DNA of 64,000 nt from Ophiostoma sp. CBS 140.51 (lineage: Eukaryota > Ascomycota > Sordariomycetes > Ophiostomatales > Ophiostomataceae): assembly GCA_029298735.1 (NCBI GenBank), contig JANSLP010000032.1:62001-126000 (forward strand), in the 5' to 3' direction. Below the pieces are notes generated by a model. That model had not been told where the DNA came from. It worked only from the letters and a program-made list of their open reading frames with translations, and ran no database searches. A program made the position numbers and the translations under genes. This document shows, in pieces, positions 32,460 to 44,756 of the stretch (within the stretch, counting starts at the first letter, position 1; each line of letters opens with the position of its first letter).

Positions 32460-35255
32460 TCACGTCGCCACCGGCGTCCCAGACTTTTTCTCAAGCGGAC
32501 GGACAAGGTGTGCAGGGTCGGCAAGATGTGCACATTTGTTGCAATACCACTCGCCACGCTCTGCCACGTCCACAATCGCGGTCTTGCCTAGACACGCCGT
32601 GTGGTACTGTCGGTGAGAGCATTCCTAGTAAGTTGTTAGTATTAATGTGTGCAGGGGTGACAACGGGGCCTATGATAGCGGGCCTACCTTGTTGGAGCAA
32701 ATCACCGAATCGGCCACGGCACAGCGGAAACCACAGAGGGGACAGCCACCAGTGCCCCGGCGCGGCGCATACACCTTAGGTACGGACGTGCTCTGGGCAG
32801 CTGTAATGGCTTGGTCATCACCAGGTGGGATGGCGTTCTTGCGAGACCAAGCATCGTCCATGGCGCGTGTAATGTTGTCGACATCGGCATCGGTCAGTAT
32901 GTCGTGGGCAATCATAACGGCCATGAGCTTTCCAAACTCCATTGTACGGTCCAGATCCGAGACGAGCCACAAGCCCTTCTCCTCGATGAACTGCACCATG
33001 GCACGTGGAATGTAGGCATCCGAAGCAATGCGCTTCAAGATGATGAAGCGATCCCACTCCATGATGAAATCCTTCTCGGCAGGCGTCAGATCCGTGTAGT
33101 CTTGGACGATTTCACGGTGCTTGTGGATGCGCCAGCTGTCGTCGACAATGTTTGTCCGCAGAGACGTCCCGGGTGTGAGAAGAGACTTGCTCAGCGGGTC
33201 GTACAGCGGCTGGCGCGTATTCGGCACCTGAATCTTCTTCTTTGGCTTTTGCGGCGCGGGAGTTGGCATTGGCACGTGTAATGACGAAGCAGGCTTGACT
33301 TTTGGCTGTTGAAAAATTGTGTCAGTATGCTTCTGTATAAGGAAATTAAAATGAGAATAGTTGACAAAACATACCCGTGGCGCTTGTGCCATTTTCACAA
33401 CCTTGTCGTCGTTGAGTGGTCCATAACGTGTTGTGAGCCACGACTCGTCGCCTTGAAGAAACTTGTCCAGGTCTAGAGGTCTTGTCGGCCGGCCGAGTTG
33501 GTAGACAATGTCCTGATGACGAACACTGCTTGTATCAAGAGCGTGTGCAATCTTAAAGAAGTGCTCGCCGCCACGAGTGCCAGGCCGATGCTCGTATTGG
33601 AACGTGTACTGTAGGTGAGAACGGAAGTGGAGACGCAGCTGGTTCACGTCTGGGTTTATTACCAGGCACATGCAACATTGGAAGCCGTCCAGAGACGCGT
33701 GCTCTTGCTGATAGTAGTAGGTCACTCTGGCGTGGCTGTTGGATTCGTTGCTGCTGAGACCGTTGGCGTGTCCATTGACACCCGCGAAGAGGTTGCCGCC
33801 GCGTTTCCGGCCACCTCGTTCGGTGATGTTGTGCGCCTTGTTTGTTATCGTCCGCACGTTGTAGTCAGGCTGGTCTCGCCGTGCGCGTAGTGACCGGCTC
33901 GGTGTGGTAGGCCACTCGAGATCATCGTTGTTCTCGTCGGCTGCATTGGCAGTGTCGACCGTCGTGGGTCCGGCTGTAACAGTCGTGCCTGAGGAATGGC
34001 CATTGATCTGATTGTTTAGTTCTCTATTGAGCTGGTTGTTGATCTGATTCTGGAGTTGGCCGGAAAGGTCATTTGGCGTAGTGTTGCTGTTTGATAAGCC
34101 ATTTGTTACGCCATTTGATGTGCCGTTGACTGTGCCGTTGACTGTGTTATTCGTAGCACCATTAGCATGGCCGTTGACACGCGCATTTGCAGTCTCTTCT
34201 GTTGCAGCAGTGCTGGCCGTCTTCTTGGCTGCTGCTGCCAGGACCTGTCCACGGTACGAATAACGCCGTGGCCAGAGGTCACAGAGGTCGAGCGTGGGCG
34301 GTGGTAATGGCTCGTCTGGGTGCAGAGCAACGATGGTCGGCAGAACACCCAAGTTAAGTTGTCTGCGCGGCCTCTCGAGAAAGCCTGTAGTCCAGCGGGC
34401 GTCCATGTCCATGACAAACTTGGTGCGTACGGCGGCGTGCTGCACACTCTCACGAATCCAGAGTGGGATGCGCATGCGTGGGCGCCCGAAAAAATCAGTA
34501 GATTCGCCGTAGAGCACACAATCACTGGCCTTCTTGGGACGGTAGTCACTGCCGTGGCGGCTCGCGTCCGCCAAGGACAGGAGGTCGAGTGGTGGCCACG
34601 GCTCGTTGCTCGCGGTGGACTCAATCTCAATGCGCAGCATATACTTGTCGGCCAGCCCGAGCTTGTTGCCATCATTGTGCAGGACAGCAATGTTCTCGAG
34701 CGGCACGGTAAACGGTTCGAGGACAAGTTTGGCCAGGCCATAGAGGCCGTTGTTGGCACGGATGGCGTGGACCGCACCAATCTGGGCAGTGCAATACATG
34801 AGCTGGGTGCGGCCACACTTCTCGCTCAATATAGTGACCTTGAAGCGCGCATTGTAGCGCGTGACCTCGGACGACTCCCTGGCTGAGAGGCCGTTGGTGA
34901 AGCGCAGGCGCGGCGTGTCCTGGTGGAAGACATTAAACACCTGGATGCGCAGACCGTTGGAGCGGTCGCCAGGGCACTGGGGCAGCTTGACGAGGTCCTC
35001 AATGGCACCAGGTGCTACCGGCACGCCCGGCTGTTGTGGTTGTGGCTGGGCGACACATCGCCGTTTTGATGGGTGCAGATGTGATGGATCATCGGCAAGG
35101 TTGTTGGCCGTTGGCCGCGCTGACGGGTGCGCAGAGGCGGCGGCTGTGTGCGATTGGCGCTTGCGCTTGGGATTCCATTCCTGGCTGGCTGTGACACCGG
35201 CAGTCCAGTTGCGATGCAGGAACGGCAGGCGCCGGCGGCCTGGTTCCTGCGGCAT
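32460..35255 (-). CDS. SUZ12: Polycomb PRC2 subunit SUZ12 with C-terminal PHD finger
   Basis: Core subunit of the H3K27 methyltransferase complex PRC2. Exons 33375-35255, 32688-33305 and 32460-32624 give 887 residues. A C2H2 finger lies near 527-550 (C-C-M-C ... H-F-R-S-H). The VEFS box spans about 662-778, with L-T-P-A-E-K-D-F-I-M-E-W-D-R-F and Y-I-P-R-A-M-V-Q-F-I-E. Exon 2 ends and exon 3 begins inside a C4HC3 pattern: C815, C818, C830, C835, H841, C844, C861, C864, with W859, which fits a PHD finger. Intron 1 is 69 nt, in frame and stop-free; intron 2 (63 nt) splits the PHD. The start at 35255 (M-P-Q-E-P-G-R-R-R) is chosen by resemblance; ATG at 35360 is possible. A Thr/Asn/Gly-rich linker lies near 340-430. 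Confidence 0.92.
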
Positions 35256-38200
35256 GGTCGGAGCGACGGGGAATGGTGTGAGGAAGTCGAGAGAGAGCGG
35301 ATGCGGGGGGCAGGGGGTGGAAGAGTGATGAGAGGGTAATGGGCGCCGAGAAGTACGCATCTGGAAGAGCCAGTTTGCGGGATGAAGAGACGGGATGTGA
35401 TGCCGGGGGCCATGGACCGCGCGACAGGGGAACAAGGGTTGAGGAGTAAGGCTTGAAGACTAAAAATGAGGGGGGAGGGGGGGTGATGACAGGATGTGAA
35501 AAATGAGGTGAAAAGATGAGAGGTCGTGATGACGCGTGAGTATGAGACGTGAAAATGGATGAGAAGAGATGAGAAAAAGAAAATGTGCTTTGATGACAAG
35601 GCTGATGACGACGGTGATGATAATGATGTAAACAAGGTGTGAAGACGTGACAAGGAGTGGCAGTTTGATGAGAGAAAAGTGGTGAATAGGCGAATGACGA
35701 GCCTGGGCCTGACCCTATCGCAAACAAGAGCTCGTTTGTTTGTAAGGCTGGCCCCCAATCAGAGGAGAAAATATGAGGATGAGAAGAGAATCAGAACGAC
35801 CCTCGGTCGACTATACCAGAGCTGCGGTCGCAGTTGTGATTGCCGTCAGCGGAAAGAGCATGCCTTGGCCGGACGTTGGCTGGCGTCTCCTGGGGCGTGG
35901 GAGGTCTTCGCGCCTGTCCCTTAGAGTCCGTGACGTTGGTCTTGATGGTGATGTTCTGTTGATGTTGTGATTATAAAACTCAGAAGGCACACAGCAAGAA
36001 TGAGTGGACGCGACACACCGGCAATGCACGATGCGGCCAGTATGTGTGGCGTCTGAGGACAGAGCAGAATGCGCGCGTAAAAGGGGGTGGTCAAAAGGGT
36101 AGAGTGGGGGTGAGGGCGTGGCAACAATGCATTGTTTGCTATCGCGAGACGTGGATGTTGCTTTTGACGATTTGGAGGTCTCCGGAAGTCTCCAGTGTTT
36201 CTTTTTGGACCTTTGGACTTTCCGGGCTGGGGGGGCAGGCATTATTTTGCTGGTTATTTGGCTATTCTGGCTTCTGTTTGGCTGATTTCAGTACCCTGGA
36301 CCAACCCTTGTCGGCCTGCAAAAGGGTCCGGTGCGTTGTCTTCGACGTATTCGGGTCGTCTGTGGCCTCTCTTTGGGCCATCTGAGCCATCTTGCGTTCT
36401 TTGCTTCTTTGTTGGACAGTTGGCGAGGGCTCATCATGCATTTCTAGCTGCATGGAGCTGGCTTTTCATTGCTGCGGTCGACCTCGAGATGCGGCCCATT
36501 ATGCGGCCAGTGTGTAGAAAGGGCGCAGGAAGTGTGTGGGATAAGAAAACCAGGAGATGGGAAGAGAGGGTGGAGGAAGGGTGGGTTGGCCCACTATGAC
36601 GGTACGGGAGTGTGCTTTCGGCGGGCTGCTCGGAATATCCCATTGCAGACGGGTTGTGCCAAACACGGCGTATAAGTGTGGAAGAGGCAGTGAGAAGGCT
36701 GCACGGGAAGACGGAAGCGAGGTAACGCGGTGACGAGGTTCCCAGCTGGCAATAATGACAAAGTGACAATGCCGCAGGATATGGGGGACAAACGAACAAT
36801 TCGGGAAGCCAAATCCCACATACATGGACAGGAGGGTAGCAGAGGACGGAAGCACGCAGAGTTCGGGGCAGGCAAAAGCACAAAATTAGCAGAACGGCAA
36901 AGTGCCAAAAAATAAAATGTCGGGAACAAAAGGAGAAGAAATGGCACCCAAATGTTACAAAGTGGCTTGAAAACTGACCAACGAGAACGTAGAATGGAGA
37001 CAAAAGGCATTGGCCAACAGGAAGGCAGAAAAGTGACCGAAAAGTAAAATCAGGGGAGGATTTGGTAAACAAGACGAGAAAAGGTAAAGAAAAAGACAAG
37101 CAAAAGTTCCAAGAACCATGATGTACATATGTGCAGAAGAATGGGCTATAAGAGACGAACCCGGGAAAAAGAAGAGGAAAAAGGCGAAGGAGAGGGGAAG
37201 AAAAAGACGGCGGGAGCATTCTGTGCTAGTTGTGATGTGCTGTCAATGCAACTCCAAAAAAGACCCATCCCCACGCTTTCTTCCTTCGACAACGTAAGTA
37301 ATAAAGGATACGACATGCCCTTTTACACCTAATACTTAAACTTTCGGGCTTTGCACCAAAGAATAGCCCTTTTTCGTCTTGGACTTGACTTGGTTGAAAG
37401 CTGACTGGGGGCCAGGCCCGTCTTGTACTAAATTGACAAGGATGTGCAGACGCTGTATCCGCCGCACACGTCAGAAAGGCATGGTATTTTTGTGTCTTGG
37501 TAAGACAACGACTGAACCACAACTCGGCCGCAGCAGACATTTTGCGAATATGCACTGAAAGCAAGGTATGGCGGATGTCCTGTGCTCGGTTGCAGTGGAC
37601 GCGACCCGTATTGATCCTCTGCAAGGAAAAAAAGGGCAGATCGAGCAAACGCAGAAACGTAACGAAATTATCAGGAACCAGATAAGGCTTTGCAGGGTGA
37701 GATACAGTTCCGCTGATTTTGCCCGTTGTTGACTTGGCCGTTACTCTGTGGCCTCATTTTATATTCTGTGCAACAAGTGCATTGCAGATGCAGACGAGGA
37801 GCGAGGCACAGGGGATATGGCAATGACAGGCAATAGCGACGTATGACGTGCCGGTTTATCCTGTGCACTCGTAGCCAGCAGTTCTACGAGAGAGAGGGAC
37901 ATTGTATGGATGTCGTGATGATACGACACCGCTGTTTTGAGCGGGGGGATGCGAGGGTGCGAGGCGTGTCTTCCGACACAGATAGCCGCACACTTTTTTG
38001 TGCGTTCACGTCTTCACGTGCCATGCGAGGCAGACCAACACACGGAAAAGATCGCCGTTGGTTCGTCTGGGTAAACCCATCTTCGTGGGACCGTGAGTTT
38101 GTATGGGAACCAAGGCAGCAGGGGTGGCAGGAGGTGGAGGGGGTTAGCCAGCAGATTGGTGAGAAAGTGGGAAGATGGGAGCAGAGGCCAGAGATGTGGA

Positions 38201-40289
38201 CAGTTTGCTGCAGGCCGAGAGGTCGAGCGGTCAAGAGAGGGACGTAAGGTACATAAGGCACTCCAACTTTGTCTTTCGTACTCACACAGCCACACATGTC
38301 GAGTCGGATGAGCAGGCCGAAGTTGCGTGGTGATCTGGACGCAAGGAAAGCCAGTGCCGCGAGGCAACGGAAGTCGTTGAAAATCGAAGTTGCAAGGACC
38401 TCCCAGGCGGAGAAAAGATGAGGGGACTGAAGGGACAATCGACAAGAGACGAAACAACAAACCGAAAAGGCGGATACCAAGACTAGATTATACTAGCTTG
38501 GGCGACGGGGTGGAAGCTACAAGACGGGGAGGTTCGCATCGAAGAGGCCAAGAGGAGGGGCGACAGGGAAGGATGAGGGAATGACGAGCAAAAGAGAAGA
38601 AGCAGAACAAAAAAAAGAGACAATGAGACTAGAAAGGGGACAAGAGAGGAGACGAAGAACGGGGCAGCTGTACGGGGATAAACGGGGCCCGCATTCGGGC
38701 AAGGTCCAGGGATGTGCAGACCGCTGTTGAGGATGAGGAAAAATGACGGAATCCCGTTTGGGGACAGTAAGGGGTCATGGAGACGAGGTGGGGAGCATAA
38801 AGGTTGATGGGGAGAGTGAAGCAAAATACAATGGAGGTGAGTCAAATGCGAATAAACACTTGTGAGAGGACTTTAAGGCAGGAGGCAACAGATGGCGATT
38901 CAGGTGAGCAGCCGGGAGAAGACCGGAGGAAGGAGCGAGGGGTGAGGAGGAATGCAGATGGAAGGCGCGAGGATGAACATCGTTGAGGAGGGGAAAGAGC
39001 GGGATAGAACTGGCACTAGAGGACTAATAATGGGACGGGCTTGAAGCTTGTACGGAGTATCTGCAGCCAGGACTGCGGCCAAATGCTGATAGAGGAAAGA
39101 CTGCAAATGAACAAGGCGATGGGCAGGTTTAAAAAGAGGGCTAAATCTGATTTCCACCTTGTGTGTCGTTGTTCGGTCTGGCTAATGCAAGCTGGACAGT
39201 CGAGGGGATTGACGGGGAGAGAGAAGAGGGAAAGAGCAATGAGGAAATAGGAAAGAGCGACAAAGAACGATCCAAGCTAGTTCATAATGGGTCCCCTCCA
39301 CCTTCCCTCCGCTTGAAAAAAACGACACAGCATCGTACGGAAGCTACAGGAGCATACTACAGGCAGGAGCATCCCCTGGTTATGGATACGATTTATTAAT
39401 TGCTCAGTTGTGAAAATGATAAAAATGACAAAACCGTCAGGTTTGCAAAATTTACATAGAATAGCCTTTAAATGAGACAGCAGACATGGGCAAAATCAGA
39501 AATGAAACAGCACACAGCAAAAAGTAAATGGAAGTACTCTGCTCTGGAACCAAACCAGGAAATAAGACGACGGAAGCAATTAGGAGATTGGAAAGAGAGG
39601 GCGAGAAAGATACACTACAAAAAAGAAAGAGATTCACGAAAAATAACGCCATGTTAGACTTACGCCCCCTCCTCCGGCCTCGTCTCGTCGCCTCTGGCCT
39701 GCCCTTTGGATTTTAGCTCTGGTACGCGAGCCACAAAAAAGGTGCATTCGGCCCTCGATTTTATTGGCGTGACTTATTTAGAAGAAAATGAGAAACGAAA
39801 GAGAGGCGGCAGACGAGGGGTGCGCTGTCTGTTCTCATTTGTTGTGCTTCTTATCCTGCAGCTTGCCATCATGCCCGTTGCCTACTGCTAGTGAAGTCGC
39901 GTTTCCGATCGTGCAGCGAAGACGCAAGCTGGAGGCGATGGAGCGGCCAAGGGAGGAGGTCAGAGGCAAAGGTCGGAGGATCGGGTGGAAGTTGTAGCTG
40001 TGGCATGAGCATATCTCTTGCCCCCTTGTATCAGCTGCTATCCCGAGCTACCAGATACCTGAGAAGCCCCCGGCGACAAGTGAGCAAACGTCAAGGTGAA
40101 TGTTATCAAACGCATGTGCATCAGTTCAACATATTTTTTGATTGCTACAGCAAGTCAACAAAAATCGAAGACAACTCAGACAGTCAAATAAAAGCAGCAA
40201 AAGAGAGGACAAGTAAACAAACTACACAGACCCCGTACTTGCTTGTCCAGAATCCACGTTACACACAACATTACATCACATACACAACA
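35256..40289. other. 5-kb gene-poor spacer
   Basis: No supported coding region in about 5 kb. Open frames up to 261 codons exist (for example minus strand 36434-37219) but are low-complexity, Phe/Pro/Leu-rich complements of a purine-rich strand. One TACGGAGTA nonamer is at 39051-39059. The ends must contain the SUZ12 and dehydrogenase promoters. A long non-coding transcript cannot be excluded. Confidence 0.5.
39051..39059. repeat. TACGGAGTA nonamer (one of seven related copies)
   Basis: Exact nonamer TACGGAGTA; its complement TACTCCGTA recurs at 41556, 48560 and 51251. The one-base variant TACGAAGTA/TACTTCGTA is at 43932, 44058 and 47368. All copies are in spacers of the gene-poor region. 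Confidence 0.7.
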
Positions 40290-41506
40290 ATGACGGCCAC
40301 ATCGACCCCTTCAACGCAAACGGCCCTCGTCTGTGCCGGTTCCGGCGAGTACCGTCTTGCTACCGGTGTCCAGGTCGCCTCGCCCCCACCGCCTGGTATG
40401 CTCCTCTGTGCGGTCAAAGCCGTGGCCCTCAACCCTGCCGACTGGAAGATGGTCGATTTCTCAGCCACGGCTGAGTTTATCGGTGGTCATGAGTTTGCGG
40501 GTGAGGTCGTTCAGGTCGGTGCCGGTGTCGAAGGCTTTTCAGTTGGCGATCGCGTGCTGGCACCTGTTCCAGGCCTCTTCGGTGCAACCATTGATGACAG
40601 CAACAAGGACAGCCAAATTTCACGCAGCAAGGCCGGCGCGTTCTGCGAATACGTGCCTGTTGCCGTCGACATGGTAGTACGCCTCCCGAAGAGCATGAGC
40701 TACGAGGATGCGGCAGGTCTGAGCGTCGTGACCTACGCCGCCGGCCTGGCACTGTACCAGACTCTCCAGCTCCCCCTTCCCTCAGTTGAGCCGCTCCCGG
40801 AGACCAAGACAACCGCCGCCAAGCCTACCTACGTGCTCGTTTCCGGCGGTGCTTCGGCCTCGGGCACTATTGCCATTCAGCTTCTCAAAGCGTGAGCTAC
40901 TACACCTTTTCCCATGTGACTTTGGGCCTATTGTCTTTTTTGTTTTCGTGTTTCCTTTACTTACAGGTCTTTTGCAGTTCCGGCCTCACTCCGATTGCCA
41001 CTTGCTCGCCTGAAAATCGCGATATGCTTCTTGCCCTTGGCGCCGTCGAAACCTTCGACTACCACAACGCTTCATGCGGCATGGAAATCCGCAACTACAC
41101 CCAAAACACCCTTGCCCACGTCATTGACTGTGTCACACAGGCCGAGTCCATGAAGCTGTCCTACGAGGCCATTGGCCCCCAGGGCGGCCGCTACATTGCC
41201 CTTGACCCTTTCCCGACGCGCATCCAGTACACTCGCCGTGAGATCAAGGCCGATTGGATCATGGGTCCCACGCTTTTTGGAGAGGCCGTCAAGCTCGCCG
41301 GCACTTACGGCCGCCCAGCCCGCCCGCAGGACCGCCTGTTTACGTCGCGCCTGTTTGGCCTCGTGGAGCGCATGTTGGCCGCCGGCACGCTGAAGCCGCA
41401 CCCGGTTGAACTGCGCACGGGTGGTCTTGCGGCTGTGACGCAGGGGATTGAGGACTTGCGTATGGGTCGTGTGCGTGCCCGCAAGCTGGTCTACCCTGTG
41501 GCGTGA
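40290..41506 (+). CDS. Medium-chain dehydrogenase, trans-enoyl-reductase-like
   Basis: NAD(P)H-dependent quinone/enoyl reductase-type MDR enzyme. Exons 40290-40891 and 40978-41506 (86-nt intron, GTGAGC...TTTGCAG, phase 2) give 376 residues. Motifs: A-L-N-P-A-D-W-K (47-53), G-G-H-E-F-A-G-E-V (65-73), G-D-R-V (86-89) and the nucleotide-binding G-G-A-S-A-S-G-T-I-A-I-Q-L-L-K-A after about 185. The Cys/His ligands of zinc alcohol dehydrogenases are not evident. Such enzymes often act beside polyketide synthases (LovC-like) but no synthase lies in this window, so a stand-alone role is equally likely. A competing acceptor 11 nt upstream would break the frame. Confidence 0.88.
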
Positions 41507-44500
41507 GACCTGATTTCTTTTCTTCTTTGCTTGAGAAATTATTCGAAAGATTTTCTACTCCGTATTTTTACATGTACTTTTTCTACCGGCGTGGCTAAGT
41601 GTGCAGTTTGTATACAGATTATGACGATAAACAGTTGACAATTTAATTCGACAGTATGGCAAAACACAGCGACGGTACCACTTTAATATTTCGTACGAAA
41701 ACCCGCACGCACAGCACACTTTCGAAAAAGAAAGCAGGAAAGGCGCAAAGAAGCGCTTGAAAGAAGAATCCTGGTGAAGATCGTCGCGGCCAATCCCGCT
41801 GGAGAATGTTTATTTTTATGTCCTGGTACGTCATGTTATTCCCTTCTCTGTAGAAAGCAGAAAAGTTTCTTGTCTGTCTTGGCCAGGAAGCTCGGACACT
41901 TTAGAAGAAGAAGAAGAAAAGAAGCATGTTGGTGCATGTTGGTCACTAGGGTGCCGTGCTGGCCGCGGGATCAGAGACAGGGTCAGGGGGGGTTGGGAAG
42001 TGGGAGAGGGGATGAGGGATTGCAAAATGCAACATCTCTTTTTCGACTGGAAATGCAAAATGGGGCATAGCGCTCGAGGAGGCTGGGGGAAAAGAGAAAT
42101 GGAAAGTGGTGACATATTTCGATGCAAAAAGAAAGCAACAGTGCAAAAAGGGTAACAAAAATTTAGCGGTTCTGTCGCGGGCACAACCGAGCGGCCCGAG
42201 CGAAGAAGGAGCGACCGCTGTCAATCACCACCAGATTTAAGAGACAGGCGAGACAGGGTCTCAGCTCAAAGAGAAGAGAAACCAGCACCAAAACGAAGAA
42301 GTAAACGGTAACCCCCCGCCTAACACTAAGATGAAAGAAATAGGCGAACGGTGGAATGCTATTAACGGATTAGTGCCCGGAAACTAATAGAATAAAAGCG
42401 ATAAGTTGTGCGTTTTATTCAACGGCCACAAAACGCCATTGATGAAAATAAGTAGAATTTGGCGATGTTTTTCATGACGTCAATTTATGAGCCTAGCAGT
42501 ATTTACGATACGGCAGCGGCACAAAATAAGAGGGGGTGGCAGAAAAATCAATGTCAATGCATTGTGCAAAATAAAGTGCAGAAGTAAAAAAGAAAAAGGG
42601 CAATATGCAGCACGGAATAATTACACGCCATACCAACGACCTGAGAAACCCGCCAGAACGGCTTGAGACACGTGTAGGGCCGTCTGCCGACGAACCAACA
42701 GACAATAACGGCTGGTGCTACCACACTCCGATACAAGAAGAGAACACACCGAGCAAGGGCCGGGCCAAACTAGGAAGACCGACCCCTCGTCGCCCTCCAA
42801 GAAAGCCCAAAAGAGACAAGTCAGGGAAACCAAAAGAAAGAAAAAGAAGAAGAGGAAAAGCTGATGGTTGAATGCGGCAAGCAGGATTGCCCTGCGCCGA
42901 GAGCTGCCACGTAATTTTTTGGTGCCCTGTAAAGCATGGATTCGGTTGTGGTTCGCTGGACATTGGAGACAATCGTGGGCGGCGTCATGCTTCGTTGGTG
43001 GTACTCCGGATGGGCGTGTGCACCGATGCGGCAGGCGCAGTCCTGGCAGTCCGGTGGTGGCCTGCACCGGCACATGCACCAAAGGACAAGAACCGCACAC
43101 AAAATTCCAAAAATGAGCAAAAAATTTCAAACGATAGCCAGGTGAGATAATAGTTGTCGTAGGTGGGGGGACGACGTCGAAAGCTGTCAACCAATCGACC
43201 GCAAAGTCCAGTGAAGCTATTGGGCCCGGCCTCGGTGCCAATGCAATGCACACTCCTTGCATTGCATAGCATAGCATGGCATGGCATTCACCGTATGAGG
43301 AGAAGAACTGAGAGAAACAATGAGAAAGATACTTTCGGCCCCTCGCCTGCTCTTCAGAAAAAGACAATGGAAGCATGAGAACAATGGACGCAGCAAAGGA
43401 ACTTGGCAGGGTGGCATTCTGAGACAATGCGGACGATAATGTTGTCACCATGGTCAACCGTCGTTTCTTCATCCTGAAGCCTGTCCGTCTCATACATCCT
43501 TCTTTTTGTCAAAAGGCAAATCGAATTCACCTCTCACGCCCCCTCCATCTTGATGAGAAAATCACCATCGGCCTGTCCGAGAAGGATTCAAATGTCTCAC
43601 ATTTTGGAATTCGTTCTCAAGTTGGAAGTCGGACGTTTTGCCTCTGCGGGTGGGCTTTTCCGCTCCGCAGGTGAACCGTTGAGCCGTGCTGTACGTAAAC
43701 CTTGTTCTTTTTTTGTTGGGTCGGGCTGACCTTGACTTGGAAGAGAGAAGAGACTTGACAGCGCATGCATCAATAGTGAACATGATCGCTCCTAGAATTT
43801 TCCCTTTCTTTTTTTGCTTTTTTTCTTCCTCTTGGCCCGCAGAGGGGCGATCCGTTCGGCCAGCACACCTCACCAGCATCGCTCGTAAATCTTGTCCAGA
43901 AAGAATGCACTCGCAATACATGCTGTACATGTACGAAGTACAAATCTGCAGCACTGACTGCACATCCGTTCTGTCTTGGCCACTTTGCCACTGGTCCAAA
44001 GCCATTGTCTCAGACGAGGCATTCCCCAGCGGTCTGGCCCTTCTTAGCACGGTTTCCTACTTCGTACGTTATCGTATGTGTTCGAGGCTCGGTACCAATA
44101 AAAAGACGACCAGACGAGACACTGTTTGTGGCGCCTGTCAGATGGGTACTGTGACAGTGTAGCTACTGGATCCAAGCAGGATGAATGGCGTACCAGACGT
44201 GTATGCGTGTGTATTCGACGTACATTGTACAATTTGCATTGTGCATTTTGTAACAAGGGCACATCATATCGTGGGATACGATACCGATGAAATTTCGGGC
44301 CTCACAAAGTACAACCTTGACTGCCTCCTCGGGGACTTGGACTTGGGGCAAGGTAATGCAGTAAGGACACTCGGCCCTCGCATGAAAGCACGACATTACC
44401 GTATAGTTTTGGGCCCCAAACTTTTGGGTAGCAGTGTAGCACACCGAGAATATGTGGCGTATAGACATGCAAGAGATCCAAAGATGTAAATAAAAGTTGA

Positions 44501-44756
44501 GTGTATTGAAAAAGAAAACCCTGTATCCAGGAACTATCTATTGTGTGTAAAGTGCAAATTTATGTGCCATCGCGTCTGTCTATGAGAAGTAAACAAAATC
44601 CTTTGGTAAGTAAAATTCAAAACGCCATCCAAATGCCGAGTCTTTCTTACCTCAGCGGGTATTTAAGTTTTCTGTTCCTCCTCTCAACTCTTGTATATCG
44701 CCGCCCTTCTTATATTACTCCAAATTATCTCTACTCATCCTCTTTTTCTCTCTCGC
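41507..44756. other. 3.2-kb gene-poor spacer
   Basis: No supported gene. It carries TACTCCGTA at 41556-41564, TACGAAGTA at 43932-43940 and TACTTCGTA at 44058-44066. A short GCAT-rich stretch (GCATAGCATAGCATGGCATG) lies near 43265. The MFS gene's 3' end and the dehydrogenase's 3' end are at the edges. Confidence 0.5.

Noticed and set aside
36434..37219. 261-codon minus-strand frame
   Set aside because: Phe/Leu/Pro-rich translation of the complement of a purine-rich spacer; overlapping frames are equally open.
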